A DNA stretch of 64,000 bases from assembly GCF_001708445.1 (NCBI RefSeq), contig NZ_CP015637.1, positions 5,209,001 to 5,273,000 on the forward strand, in the 5' to 3' direction. This stretch comes from Pseudomonas fluorescens (GTDB taxonomy: Bacteria > Pseudomonadota > Gammaproteobacteria > Pseudomonadales > Pseudomonadaceae). The number at the start of each line of letters is the position of its first letter. The first letter of the stretch is position 1. The notes beneath the pieces are model-generated. The model was not told where the DNA came from and did no database searches. It saw only the letters and a list, made by a program, of their open reading frames with translations. A program made the translations under genes and the position numbers. Positions 17,017-25,003 of this stretch are shown here, one piece after another.

Positions 17017-18117
17017 TCAGATCAGGTGGAGATGGTTATCCCAGAGCCCAGCCGGCAACTCCAACGGTTTTGCTAGCAACTCTTGCTGGCGGCAATCGTA
17101 AAAGCGGCAACGGCCTTGGCCTGACGTGACGACAAACCCATCCGCCACCGCCCCGACACCGGCGCAGTCCGGCAACGGAGCGTCCAGGCGCAGTTCAGCG
17201 CTGTCGATGTCCCAGATAAAGAAGCGGTTACCCCGTGGGGCGGTCAATGCCACCAGGCGCAACTCACTGTGCACCGCGACGCTGGCGGTGTAATGACCCA
17301 TTGCCTGCAACTGTTCATCCGCCACTGGAAACGCCACGAACGGTTGCCCTGGGCGCTTGATCGCCAGCAACTCGGAACGCTCCTGGGACGGCCCCATGAA
17401 CTGTTGCCCGGTAAGGACGGTGCCATCACCGGCGATGCCCATATGGCGCACGCTGTTCATCGTCTGCCCGAGGGTTTCCTTGCTGATCAGCGTACCGTCG
17501 CGCTGCATCAGCACCAGGCTCGGTTCCATGGCATTGAGGTTCATCTCCACGCGGCTTTCGGCTTCGGTGCGAATGCCGCCGTTGGCGACGACCAGGGTTT
17601 CGCCGTCGGGCATCCACGACACCTGGTGCGGGCCGATACCGTGGGTGGATAGCTCACCGCTGTGCACCAGGCGCTCGCCTTCGAACCTGTAGACACCGAG
17701 CAGGCCACGGCCGGGGTCGGACGTGTCGTTCTCGGTGGCGTACAACCAGTCGCCGCTCTTGTGGATCACCGCGTGGCCATAGAAGTGGCGATTGGCATGG
17801 GAGGTGACAGTCTGCAGCAGCGCGCCGTCGCGCAGGTCGATCAGGTAACTCTCGGTGCCCGGGCGACGGGCGACGAACAGCGCTATAGGCAGCGTCGGGT
17901 GGTTGATGATGTCGTGGCAGCGCTGGCCGACCTGGGTGGCAAACACCCGCTGGCCGTCCAGGCGATAGCCCACGGCGTAGTGCTTGCCGTCTGCATCATC
18001 GCGTGCCGACAGTAGCAGTGGGCCCTTGTCCTTCTGCTTGAACAACGTCCAGCCACCCAACGTCACTGCGCTGAGCAGCAGGCTACCCATCGCCAAAGCT
18101 TGTCGCCTGAGCATCAT
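17017..18117 (-). CDS. DUF1513 family periplasmic beta-propeller-like protein
   Basis: A 366-residue protein whose N-terminus (MLRRQALAMGSLLLSAVTLGG) resembles a signal or Tat-like sequence. The body has repeated WD/propeller-like blades (for example GVYRFEGERLVHSGEL, GPHQVSWMPDGETLVVANGG, FFIWDIDSAELRL). DUF1513 genes regularly accompany imelysin and di-heme oxidoreductase genes, and here it shares a stop/start base with the upstream imelysin gene, which means co-transcription. Function is unknown; a role in iron handling is inferred only from the cluster. Confidence 0.85.
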   Translation of the reverse strand: MMLRRQALAMGSLLLSAVTLGGWTLFKQKDKGPLLLSARDDADGKHYAVGYRLDGQRVFATQVGQRCHDIINHPTLPIALFVARRPGTESYLIDLRDGALLQTVTSHANRHFYGHAVIHKSGDWLYATENDTSDPGRGLLGVYRFEGERLVHSGELSTHGIGPHQVSWMPDGETLVVANGGIRTEAESRVEMNLNAMEPSLVLMQRDGTLISKETLGQTMNSVRHMGIAGDGTVLTGQQFMGPSQERSELLAIKRPGQPFVAFPVADEQLQAMGHYTASVAVHSELRLVALTAPRGNRFFIWDIDSAELRLDAPLPDCAGVGAVADGFVVTSGQGRCRFYDCRQQELLAKPLELPAGLWDNHLHLI

Positions 18118-19181
18118 CAGTCACCGTCGTTGGCGTTGAAGCCCAGTTGGATGCCCAGCGCCTTGGCCAGTTCGCCTTCGTGCAGGCGGTGGACAACGTT
18201 GAGGCTGTCATAGATATCGTTAAGCTGCTGGCGGCCGGCATCATCGGCCAACAGTTCGTTCAGCGTGCGCTGGTTGCTGGCGAACAGTTTCAGGGCGGCG
18301 GCATAGGCGGCGTCGATCTTGTCGGCCAAGGGCTTCTGCGCTGACGGCAACAGGCCACGCAGGCCCTTGTTGTCGACCCCGACCCATACGGTCTGGGCGG
18401 CGGCCAGGCTGGCTTCCAGGCTTTGCAGGGACGATTGGCTGCGCCACATATCGGCCTGGAACGGTTGCGCAATGCCCTTGGTCTGGCGGCCCATCGGCGT
18501 GCCAAGTTTTTTCTTCAGGGTGTCCAGGGCGGTAACCTGCGCACGCAACAGGTCGGCGATGGCTTCGTGGGAGTCGGCATAGCGCTGGTTCGGAAACTTG
18601 CTCATCTGCGCGAGCATGCCGTCGGTGCTGTTCCAGCTGGCCAGGATCTCTTCGGCCAGGGCTTTCTGGCGCTCGCCAATCGCCACCAGCAGCGGGCAGT
18701 AACGGGCTTTCTGCGCGTCGTCGGCGAGGTCGGTCTTGGCGTCGTAGAGGATGTATTCATAGGCCGACAGGCCCTGCACCACTACGCTGGACTTGGCCAG
18801 GGTGGCCGCATCGATCTGTGGCTGGGCGCTGACCAGTTGCTCGACCTGGCGGCCCACCAGGTTTTTCTTGTCTGGCCAGAACTGCACCTGCCACGAACGG
18901 TTGCCCTCGGCCAGTGGGCCGATCAGCAGCGGTTGCAACTCGGCCCAGGCCTTTTGCGCGTGAAGGAAGTCGGCGCGCGCGGTATCCAGGCTTTCTTTGC
19001 CTTGGCAGTAGGCCAGGGCGCTGACGGCCAGTTGACGGTCGGCTTCGACCCAGCGGCTATACGTTGGCAGGATCACTTGCTTGGCGATCGCCGCTGAGGT
19101 CACGGCTTGCGGGTCTTGAGGCGAGCAGGCGCCGAGGGCGAGGGCGGCCAGGCTGGTGAACAACAACTTGGGACGGAACAT
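18117..19181 (-). CDS. Imelysin-family periplasmic lipoprotein
   Basis: A 354-residue protein with a lipobox (LAALALGACSP, Cys about 19) and the imelysin/peptidase M75 fold (about 35-340). The landmark GLSAYEYILYD (about 135) corresponds to the GxHxxE region of classic imelysins but lacks the His-x-x-Glu pair, so metalloprotease activity is doubtful. Relatives of this class (P. aeruginosa PA4372-like, EfeO M75 domains) are linked with iron uptake. It lies between the di-heme oxidoreductase gene (31 bp upstream) and the DUF1513 gene (1-bp overlap), forming one minus-strand operon. Confidence 0.86.
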   Translation of the reverse strand: MFRPKLLFTSLAALALGACSPQDPQAVTSAAIAKQVILPTYSRWVEADRQLAVSALAYCQGKESLDTARADFLHAQKAWAELQPLLIGPLAEGNRSWQVQFWPDKKNLVGRQVEQLVSAQPQIDAATLAKSSVVVQGLSAYEYILYDAKTDLADDAQKARYCPLLVAIGERQKALAEEILASWNSTDGMLAQMSKFPNQRYADSHEAIADLLRAQVTALDTLKKKLGTPMGRQTKGIAQPFQADMWRSQSSLQSLEASLAAAQTVWVGVDNKGLRGLLPSAQKPLADKIDAAYAAALKLFASNQRTLNELLADDAGRQQLNDIYDSLNVVHRLHEGELAKALGIQLGFNANDGD

Positions 19182-19212
19182 GTCGAGCTCCCTTCTGTAA
19201 TGGGGGTGACGC

Positions 19213-20640
19213 TTATAAAGAGTTCAGGAACGCCAGCAACGCAGCGCGCTGTTCGGCATTGAAGGACAACACATGCTGCTGCGCCGCCTGTGCTTCACCG
19301 CCGTGCCAGAGCACGGCCTCCAGCAGGTTGCGGGCGCGGCCGTCATGCAAGAACTGGGTGTGGCCACTGACGGTTTGCGTCAGGCCGATGCCCCACAACG
19401 GCGGGGTGCGCCAGTCGCGGCCGCCGGCCTTGAATTCGGTACGGTGATCGGCCAGGCCTTCGCCCATGTCGTGCAACAGCAGGTCGCTGTAGGGGCGGAT
19501 CACCTGGTTGGCCAGTTCAGGTTCGGCGGCGTTGGCCGCCGTGGTGAAGGCTGGAGCATGACAGCCCTGGCAACCGGCCTGGTAAAACAGGTTTTTCCCG
19601 GCCAGGACTTGCGGCGCATTGACGTCGCGGCGTGCGGGCACGGCAAGGTTGCGGGTGTAGAACAGCACCAGGCGCAGGATATTGTCGCTGACTTCGGGTT
19701 CGCCATCGGGGCCGTTGCCGTTGGGCGCCTGTTTGCAAGCCACTTGGGCGTCGGTGCAGTCATCGAAGGGCCTCAGGGAGGTCGTGAGGCCCATATCACC
19801 GGAAAATGCGTGAACATTTTGTTGATTGAGATTGGGTTGCCCGGCTTTCCAGCCGAAACGCCCGAGGACGGTCTTGCGCTGGGCATCGTCCCAGACCCAA
19901 TTGGCCCGGCCGACGATGGCGCCTTTGGCGGCGGTCTTCGGGTCGGTGTTGCGCAGGATATCCGCATCAGGGATGGCTTCGAGCAACCCCAGGCCGATCA
20001 TCGGCGGGGCGATACGCGCGGAAACACGCGTATCGGGGTGCATCGGCCCGTAGCCGAGCTGGGTGATGCGCAGGTCCGGCTTGCGCAACTCGACCACGGT
20101 ACCGTCCTTGAACGTCACATTGACCGGCGTGTAGTCGACCCGCACCTTGCCTTCCGGCACCACCCCAGGCACGGCCATATCCTGCAATTGCCCGCCGTAG
20201 ACCGGCTCGGGCACGACGCCGAGCTGCTCGATCACCTTGGCGTAAGGCGGCGTATCCGGGATCGACAGGCGCACCAGCATCGACACCGCATTCGGCGCAT
20301 CGGGCAACGGTGGGTGGCCACGGCCGTCCTTGATATGGCAGTTCTGGCAGGCGTTGGTATTGAACAGCGGGCCCAGGCCATCGCGCGCGGTGGTGGTGGA
20401 GGGCGCGATCACCCAGGGGCTGCGGAAGAAACTGTTGCCGACGCTGAAATCCAGGCGACGGGTCGGCGCCAGGTTGGCCGAGGGCAGGGAGAACGCGTTC
20501 TGGTCGCGTTTATTCACCGTCGTCGCGCCGCCGGCTCGTGCTTCACCGGGCTCGGCCTGGGTGAAGTGCGGGGCGTCGTCGCACGCGGTCAGGCTCAAGG
20601 CCATTAATGCGGCAGACAGGCGGAATAGCGGACGGAACAT
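19213..20640 (-). CDS. Di-heme oxidoreductase-family (DUF1111) cytochrome c lipoprotein
   Basis: A 475-residue protein with two c-type heme motifs: CQNCH (about residue 105) and CQGCH (about residue 375). A lipobox (LMALSLTACDD, Cys about 20) places it in the periplasm, membrane-anchored. The start at 20640 (MFRPLFRLSAAL) is preferred to 20712 because it directly begins the signal peptide. In P. aeruginosa the corresponding order is icmP, DUF1111, imelysin, DUF1513; here the first gene, icmP, is missing and a nitroreductase gene diverges instead. A weak Fur-like sequence (CGATAATTGCTCTTA, 9 of 14 positions) lies about 65 bp upstream at 20703-20721; I do not rely on it. Confidence 0.88.
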   Translation of the reverse strand: MFRPLFRLSAALMALSLTACDDAPHFTQAEPGEARAGGATTVNKRDQNAFSLPSANLAPTRRLDFSVGNSFFRSPWVIAPSTTTARDGLGPLFNTNACQNCHIKDGRGHPPLPDAPNAVSMLVRLSIPDTPPYAKVIEQLGVVPEPVYGGQLQDMAVPGVVPEGKVRVDYTPVNVTFKDGTVVELRKPDLRITQLGYGPMHPDTRVSARIAPPMIGLGLLEAIPDADILRNTDPKTAAKGAIVGRANWVWDDAQRKTVLGRFGWKAGQPNLNQQNVHAFSGDMGLTTSLRPFDDCTDAQVACKQAPNGNGPDGEPEVSDNILRLVLFYTRNLAVPARRDVNAPQVLAGKNLFYQAGCQGCHAPAFTTAANAAEPELANQVIRPYSDLLLHDMGEGLADHRTEFKAGGRDWRTPPLWGIGLTQTVSGHTQFLHDGRARNLLEAVLWHGGEAQAAQQHVLSFNAEQRAALLAFLNSL

Positions 20641-20780
20641 CGAGTTTCCCGGACGAAGGCTGAAAATCAGGTCGCAAAGTCTAACAGGGCGGGGCAGTTT
20701 GAATAAGAGCAATTATCGTTTGATGGCATCCCGATTCATTCCCGTTAGAATGACCGCACATTTTTTTCTGGAGGTGGCCA

Positions 20781-21344
20781 ATGCAGGCTCTCGACGCTTT
20801 GCTCAACCGTGTTTCCGTGCCGCGCTTGCTGGAGCCTGCACCGACCCAGGAGCAGCGCGATGTGCTGTTCGCCGCCGCCATGCGCGCGCCCGACCATGGC
20901 CAGTTGCGCCCTTGGCGTTTCCTGACCGTCGAAGGCGCCGCCCGTGAGCAGATGGGCACGTTGCTGGCCGAAGCCGCGCGCCTGCAGGACCCCGACGCAC
21001 CGCAAGCGCTGATCGACAAGGCCCAGAATGGCCCGTTGCGCGCGCCGCTGGTGGTGGTGGTGATTGCTCGCCTGCAGGAACACTTCAAGGTGCCGAAATC
21101 GGAGCAGTTGCTGGCGGCGGCTTGTGCAGCCCACGGCATTCTGCTGGCGGCCTATGCCCAGGGGATTGGTGCGGTGTGGCGCACGGGTGAGTTGTCGTAC
21201 TCGGCCCACGTGGCCAAGGGCCTGGGGCTGACGGCGGATGAGGAAGTGATTGGCTTCCTCTATTTGGGTACACCGCAGAATCCCCCGCGTACGGCAGCTA
21301 AAGAAGACCTGACGCAGTTTGTCAGCGCCTGGACCGGTCTTTAA
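20781..21344 (+). CDS. YdjA-type nitroreductase
   Basis: A 187-residue FMN-dependent nitroreductase of the small YdjA class. Visible landmarks are APDHGQLRPWRF (about 36-47), which lines the FMN site, AAACAAHGILLAAYAQGIGAVWRTG (about 113-137) and IGFLYLGTP near the C-terminus. It is a cytosolic homodimer; physiological substrate unknown. GGAGG sits 9 bases before the ATG. It is a single gene diverging from the di-heme oxidoreductase operon, with a palindromic repeat pair between it and the convergent chemoreceptor gene. Confidence 0.9.
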   Translation: MQALDALLNRVSVPRLLEPAPTQEQRDVLFAAAMRAPDHGQLRPWRFLTVEGAAREQMGTLLAEAARLQDPDAPQALIDKAQNGPLRAPLVVVVIARLQEHFKVPKSEQLLAAACAAHGILLAAYAQGIGAVWRTGELSYSAHVAKGLGLTADEEVIGFLYLGTPQNPPRTAAKEDLTQFVSAWTGL

Positions 21345-21365
21345 GGCAAGCAAGTGTGATCCAAA

Positions 21366-21452
21366 TGGAGGGGGCTTGCCCCCGATAGCGGTGTGTCATT
21401 TATAGATAAGTTGACTGACACTCAGCCATCGGGGGCAAGCCCCCTCCCACAT
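21366..21452. repeat. REP-type palindrome pair (REPIN) between convergent genes
   Basis: GGAGGGGGCTTGCCCCCGAT and its inverted partner (ATCGGGGGCAAGCCCCCTCC) flank about 43 bp of unrelated sequence. This is the same family as the repeats at 24193, 33587, 35924, 37876, 39571 and 41124. Confidence 0.85.
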
Positions 21453-21469
21453 GGGTCCTGTTGTGTTTT

Positions 21470-23608
21470 TTAAACCCTGAACTGATCCATCAACTTCATC
21501 TGCTGGCTGGCCAATGCGTTGAGTTGGCTGCTGACCGCCGCCGACTCGGTGGCCTGTTCGGTCAGGGTCTCGGTCACGCTGCGGATCGCCGAGACGTTGC
21601 GATTGACCTCTTCGGCCACCGCGCTCTGCTGCTCGGCGGCGCTGGCGATTTGCAGGTTCATGTCGCTGATTACCGTCACTGCGTCGCTGATCTTGCCCAG
21701 GGCCTGCACTGCCTGATGGATCTGCCCGGCGTTGCTCTGGGCCTGGTGCTGGCTGGAGTGCATGGTCGCCACCACTCCTCGGGTGCCGCTCTGGATGCGT
21801 TCGATCACCAGGCGGATTTCCTCGACCGAGTCCTGGGTGCGTTTGGCCAGGTTGCGCACTTCATCGGCTACCACCGCAAACCCTCGCCCGCTTTCCCCGG
21901 CACGTGCGGCTTCAATCGCGGCGTTCAAGGCCAGCAGGTTGGTCTGTTCGGCAATGCTGCGGATCACTTCCAGTACGGAACCGATCTGCTCGCTGTTGAC
22001 GGCCAGGGCTTCGACTTCGCTCACGGCTTTGCTGACTTCTTCAGCGAGGGTGGTGATGTCGCGGGTACTTTGCTCGATGATCGACATGCCTTCACGCGCC
22101 GACTGGTCCGCCCCGCGTGCGGCACTGGCGGCATTCGAGGCGCTGTTGGCGACGTCATGGGCGGTGGCGCTCATTTCGTTGGAGGCGGTGGCCACTTGGT
22201 CGATTTCGCGGAATTGCACCTGCATGCCTTCGCTGGTCTGGCGTGCAATGGCCGAGGACTGGTCAGCCGTGCCGCGCGCTTCGGTGATGCTTTGCTTGAT
22301 TTGCGCGATGGTCGGTTGCAGCTTGTCGAGGAAGCGGTTGAACCAGTTCACCAGTTCGCCCAGTTCATCTTTCTTGGCATAGGCCAGGCGCTGGGTCAGG
22401 TCACCGTCGCCGCTGGCGATGTCCTTGAGCATGGCGGCCACACTGTTGATCGGGCGGGTCACGCCGGTGGCGGTCAGCCAGATCAGCAGCAGGCCCAGCA
22501 AGGCGGCGACGGCGGCCACCAGCAATGCCTGGAGGGTGCCGCTGGCGCGGGCCTTGTCGAGTACGGCTTGCAGCTTGACGTTATCGGCCAGCATCACGCT
22601 TTTGGGCAGCTTGATCACGATGCCCCAGGCTTTGGCGTCGGCAATCGGCTTGACCGGGTACACGGCGCGAATGGTCCCGTCCTGTTCGCGGATCATGCGG
22701 TTATCGCTGGCCAGCAGTTGCACGATTTCCTTGCCTTCGGCGCCAAGGGTATCGATCAGGTTCTTGCCGATCTTGGCCGGCTCGCCACTGTAGGCGGCAA
22801 TCAGACCGGTGCTGGAGAGAATCTCCAGGTGGGCCGCACCGTTGAACAGGTCGTGCTGCGCGGCATCGGTGGCGGCTTGCAGGGTGTTGAGGGCGATGTC
22901 GACACCGACCACGCCGATCATTTTACCGTCCACGATCAGTGGCTGGGCGATGGTGGTCATCAGCACGGGTTTGCCGCCCACCGTATCTTCATACGGGTCC
23001 AGCAGGCACGTATTACGGGTGTCCCGTGGGCAGGTGTACCAGATGTTGTAGGGCGTACCGTTGAGGGTGAGGGTGGTCTTGTTCAGGTCATCCTCGACCA
23101 TGATCGTGTTCAAGCCCTCGCCGCCGGCGCGGCTCCAGTAGCTGGAGAAGCGGCCTTTTTCGTTGGACACACGGGCCTTGTCATTGATGAATTCGCTGTC
23201 CTTGCCATCCAGGCCGTTGGGTTCGAACGACAGCCAGAAACCCAGCACCTTGTTGTTGCGCTCGAAGGCGGTTTTTACGCTCTGGTTGAGTTCTTCACGC
23301 AGGGCGCCGGCCTCAAGGGAGCGCTTGGTCCCGAGGTTGCGCAGGTCTTTGATCTGGTCGGCCAGGGCGGTCAGGGCCACCAGGCTATCGCCAAAGGTCT
23401 TCTGCAACTGTACCGCTTGCTCCCCGGCCTTGGCCTGCAGCAGTTGTTCCACGCTGGCAGTGAGCATTCGTGAGCTTGAATCGCTGACCAACTGATCGTT
23501 CTGGTTGGTGTTGTAGATATTGATACTGACGACCAGCGCAATCACCCCCAGCAGGCAAAGGCCGGACAACAGCACGATTTTCAGGCGGATGGAGAGGCTG
23601 ATGAACAT
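21470..23608 (-). CDS. Methyl-accepting chemotaxis protein with double-Cache sensor
   Basis: A 712-residue chemoreceptor: TM1 (about 10-30), a large periplasmic dCache-type domain (about 35-365) including [31 protein letters not shown] and [14 protein letters not shown]2 (about 370-395), HAMP (about 395-450) and a cytoplasmic signalling domain whose hairpin tip reads [34 protein letters not shown]. It reports ligand binding to the CheA/CheW array. The ligand is not evident, although dCache receptors of Pseudomonas often bind amino acids or organic acids. Single gene. No C-terminal CheR pentapeptide. Confidence 0.93.
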   Translation of the reverse strand: MFISLSIRLKIVLLSGLCLLGVIALVVSINIYNTNQNDQLVSDSSSRMLTASVEQLLQAKAGEQAVQLQKTFGDSLVALTALADQIKDLRNLGTKRSLEAGALREELNQSVKTAFERNNKVLGFWLSFEPNGLDGKDSEFINDKARVSNEKGRFSSYWSRAGGEGLNTIMVEDDLNKTTLTLNGTPYNIWYTCPRDTRNTCLLDPYEDTVGGKPVLMTTIAQPLIVDGKMIGVVGVDIALNTLQAATDAAQHDLFNGAAHLEILSSTGLIAAYSGEPAKIGKNLIDTLGAEGKEIVQLLASDNRMIREQDGTIRAVYPVKPIADAKAWGIVIKLPKSVMLADNVKLQAVLDKARASGTLQALLVAAVAALLGLLLIWLTATGVTRPINSVAAMLKDIASGDGDLTQRLAYAKKDELGELVNWFNRFLDKLQPTIAQIKQSITEARGTADQSSAIARQTSEGMQVQFREIDQVATASNEMSATAHDVANSASNAASAARGADQSAREGMSIIEQSTRDITTLAEEVSKAVSEVEALAVNSEQIGSVLEVIRSIAEQTNLLALNAAIEAARAGESGRGFAVVADEVRNLAKRTQDSVEEIRLVIERIQSGTRGVVATMHSSQHQAQSNAGQIHQAVQALGKISDAVTVISDMNLQIASAAEQQSAVAEEVNRNVSAIRSVTETLTEQATESAAVSSQLNALASQQMKLMDQFRV

Positions 23609-23747
23609 AGGCTTACTCGCGAATGAACGTGTTGGAGGGCAAGCAATTCAGGCCAATTCCATTCAGCGCTATGTCTGAAACATCGGCGTAACAAATCAAT
23701 TCATGAGAGGTAGGCGATAAGCGGTAGGAAAACGGCTACAGTCCGCG

Positions 23748-24149
23748 TCACACGGGCTGTGCGAGCCGTTCGGGGCGTGACCAGATCCACAGGTTGCCCA
23801 GGCTCATCCCGGCGATTGCGAGGTAGACCGGCCAGCCGTGATCCAGCATCACCAGCATCAGCCCGGCGCACAGCAGCATGCTGACGGTGGCGCTGAACTT
23901 GGCCCGGCGCGTGATGATCTTGCCGTTGCGCCAGTTGAACAGGATCGGTCCGAACAGGCGGTGGTTTTCCAGCCAGGCACTGAGGCGCGGCGAGCTTTTG
24001 GTCGCGGCCCAGGCGGCCAGGAGGATGAATTCGGTGGTGGGCAAACCCGGCACGACAATCGCCACCAGCCCGATGCCCAGGCTGACGTAGGCCAGCAGGC
24101 CGAAGAGAATCTGCGCGATTTTCGAGGTGGATTGGGTTTTGCCGGTCAT
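23748..24149 (-). CDS. YbaN/DUF454 inner-membrane protein
   Basis: A 133-residue protein with three or four hydrophobic helices. It carries the DUF454 signature GLVAIVVPGLPTTEFILLAAWAATKSSPRL (about 25-54) and the later LFGPILFNWRNGKII. Function unknown. In several Pseudomonas genomes a gene of this family lies next to heme oxygenase, as here; a palindromic repeat separates the two, and the distance leaves room for independent transcription. Confidence 0.88.
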   Translation of the reverse strand: MTGKTQSTSKIAQILFGLLAYVSLGIGLVAIVVPGLPTTEFILLAAWAATKSSPRLSAWLENHRLFGPILFNWRNGKIITRRAKFSATVSMLLCAGLMLVMLDHGWPVYLAIAGMSLGNLWIWSRPERLAQPV

Positions 24150-24192
24150 GGTGAAGCTTTTCTGGGGGAAGGTTTACAAAGAAGTCCGCACT

Positions 24193-24250
24193 GAAATGCG
24201 ATCAACATGTGGGAGGGGGCAAGCCCCCTCCCACATGTCGACCGCATTTC
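24193..24250. repeat. Long REP palindrome between hemO and ybaN-like gene
   Basis: Two 28-base arms (starting GAAATGCG, centre GAGGGGGC-AA-GCCCCCTC) with only two mismatches around a 2-base centre. It starts 12 bp beyond the heme oxygenase stop and could act as its transcription stop or mRNA 3' stabiliser. Confidence 0.85.
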
Positions 24251-24261
24251 AATCTGGGGGA

Positions 24262-24870
24262 TCAGGCCAGTTCAGGGGCGCTAGCGTACGCCTGTTCCAG
24301 CAGCACGGTGAAGCGCACAAACGCATCCACCGCGCCTTTTTCCGCTGCGGCGTCTTCTTCGGCGCTCAATTCGAGCGCGTCGAGGGTACGGGTGAAGCGC
24401 TTCCAGCCTTCGGCACGACCGCCGGCCGGCTCACCGAGGTGGCGAGCCCCGAAGGTTTCGCTCAGGCCCAAGCCCACGGCACGCTTGATCAGGAACGCCG
24501 CGCCCAGCTTGGAGCCTTCAGACACGAACAGCCAGCCCAGGGCTTCGGCCTTGCTCGGGTTGTTCACCGCGCCGGCAACCGGTGCAGGCACTTGCGTGTC
24601 CAGGTCGGCCAGGTCCAGCTTGGCCGCTTCGGCGCGGCAGCGTTCGGCCAGGTCGGGGATGATCTTGATCAGCTCGGCATCGTTGTACAGCGCCACCAGT
24701 TCCGACTGGAACAGGTACTGCGCGACCACGAAACGCGCGAAGTTGGCCTGGGATTCAAACGGTGCATGTGCCTTCACCAGCGCGTCGAGCCGGGTATGTG
24801 GCGCGTGGGTGATCTGGTTCAGGCGTTGGGAGCGCAGGCTTGGGCGTTCTGCGGTAGGAGAAGCGGTCAT
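24262..24870 (-). CDS. hemO: Biliverdin-producing heme oxygenase
   Basis: A 202-residue bacterial heme oxygenase of the HemO/PigA class. The proximal region THAPHTRLDALVKAHAPF (about 20-37) includes the candidate axial His, and GWLFVSEGSKLGAAFLIKRA (about 110-129) is the distal-helix glycine-rich motif. It opens the heme ring in the cytosol to release iron after uptake by the receptor encoded next to it. ATG at 24870 is chosen as it gives the family N-terminus with a purine-rich leader. A terminator stands between hxuA and this gene, so a separate promoter or read-through is needed. Which biliverdin isomer is made cannot be told. Confidence 0.9.
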   Translation of the reverse strand: MTASPTAERPSLRSQRLNQITHAPHTRLDALVKAHAPFESQANFARFVVAQYLFQSELVALYNDAELIKIIPDLAERCRAEAAKLDLADLDTQVPAPVAGAVNNPSKAEALGWLFVSEGSKLGAAFLIKRAVGLGLSETFGARHLGEPAGGRAEGWKRFTRTLDALELSAEEDAAAEKGAVDAFVRFTVLLEQAYASAPELA

Positions 24871-24952
24871 GAAAAAGTCCTTGAGAAGGGGAGCGCCTGT
24901 TGCCCTGAAGAGAGCTGTTATCAACTAGACGAACAAGAAGACGCGGCACAGT

Positions 24953-24993
24953 AAAAAATCCTCACCTCGTCGCTGACATTTCGACGAGGTGAG
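24953..24993 (-). terminator. Rho-independent terminator after the heme receptor gene
   Basis: Read on the minus strand, CTCACCTCGTCG and its exact complement form a 12-bp stem, 9-base loop, then GATTTTTTAC. It begins 11 bp after the receptor stop, between hxuA and hemO. Confidence 0.87.
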
Positions 24994-25003
24994 TCGGTTG
25001 TTG

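Noticed and set aside
20703..20721. Fur box before the di-heme oxidoreductase gene
   Set aside because: Only 9 of 14 consensus positions match; too weak to call beside the two better boxes in the window.
21461..23473. 670-codon frame antisense to the chemoreceptor gene
   Set aside because: Shadow frame; the minus-strand chemoreceptor has complete domains throughout.
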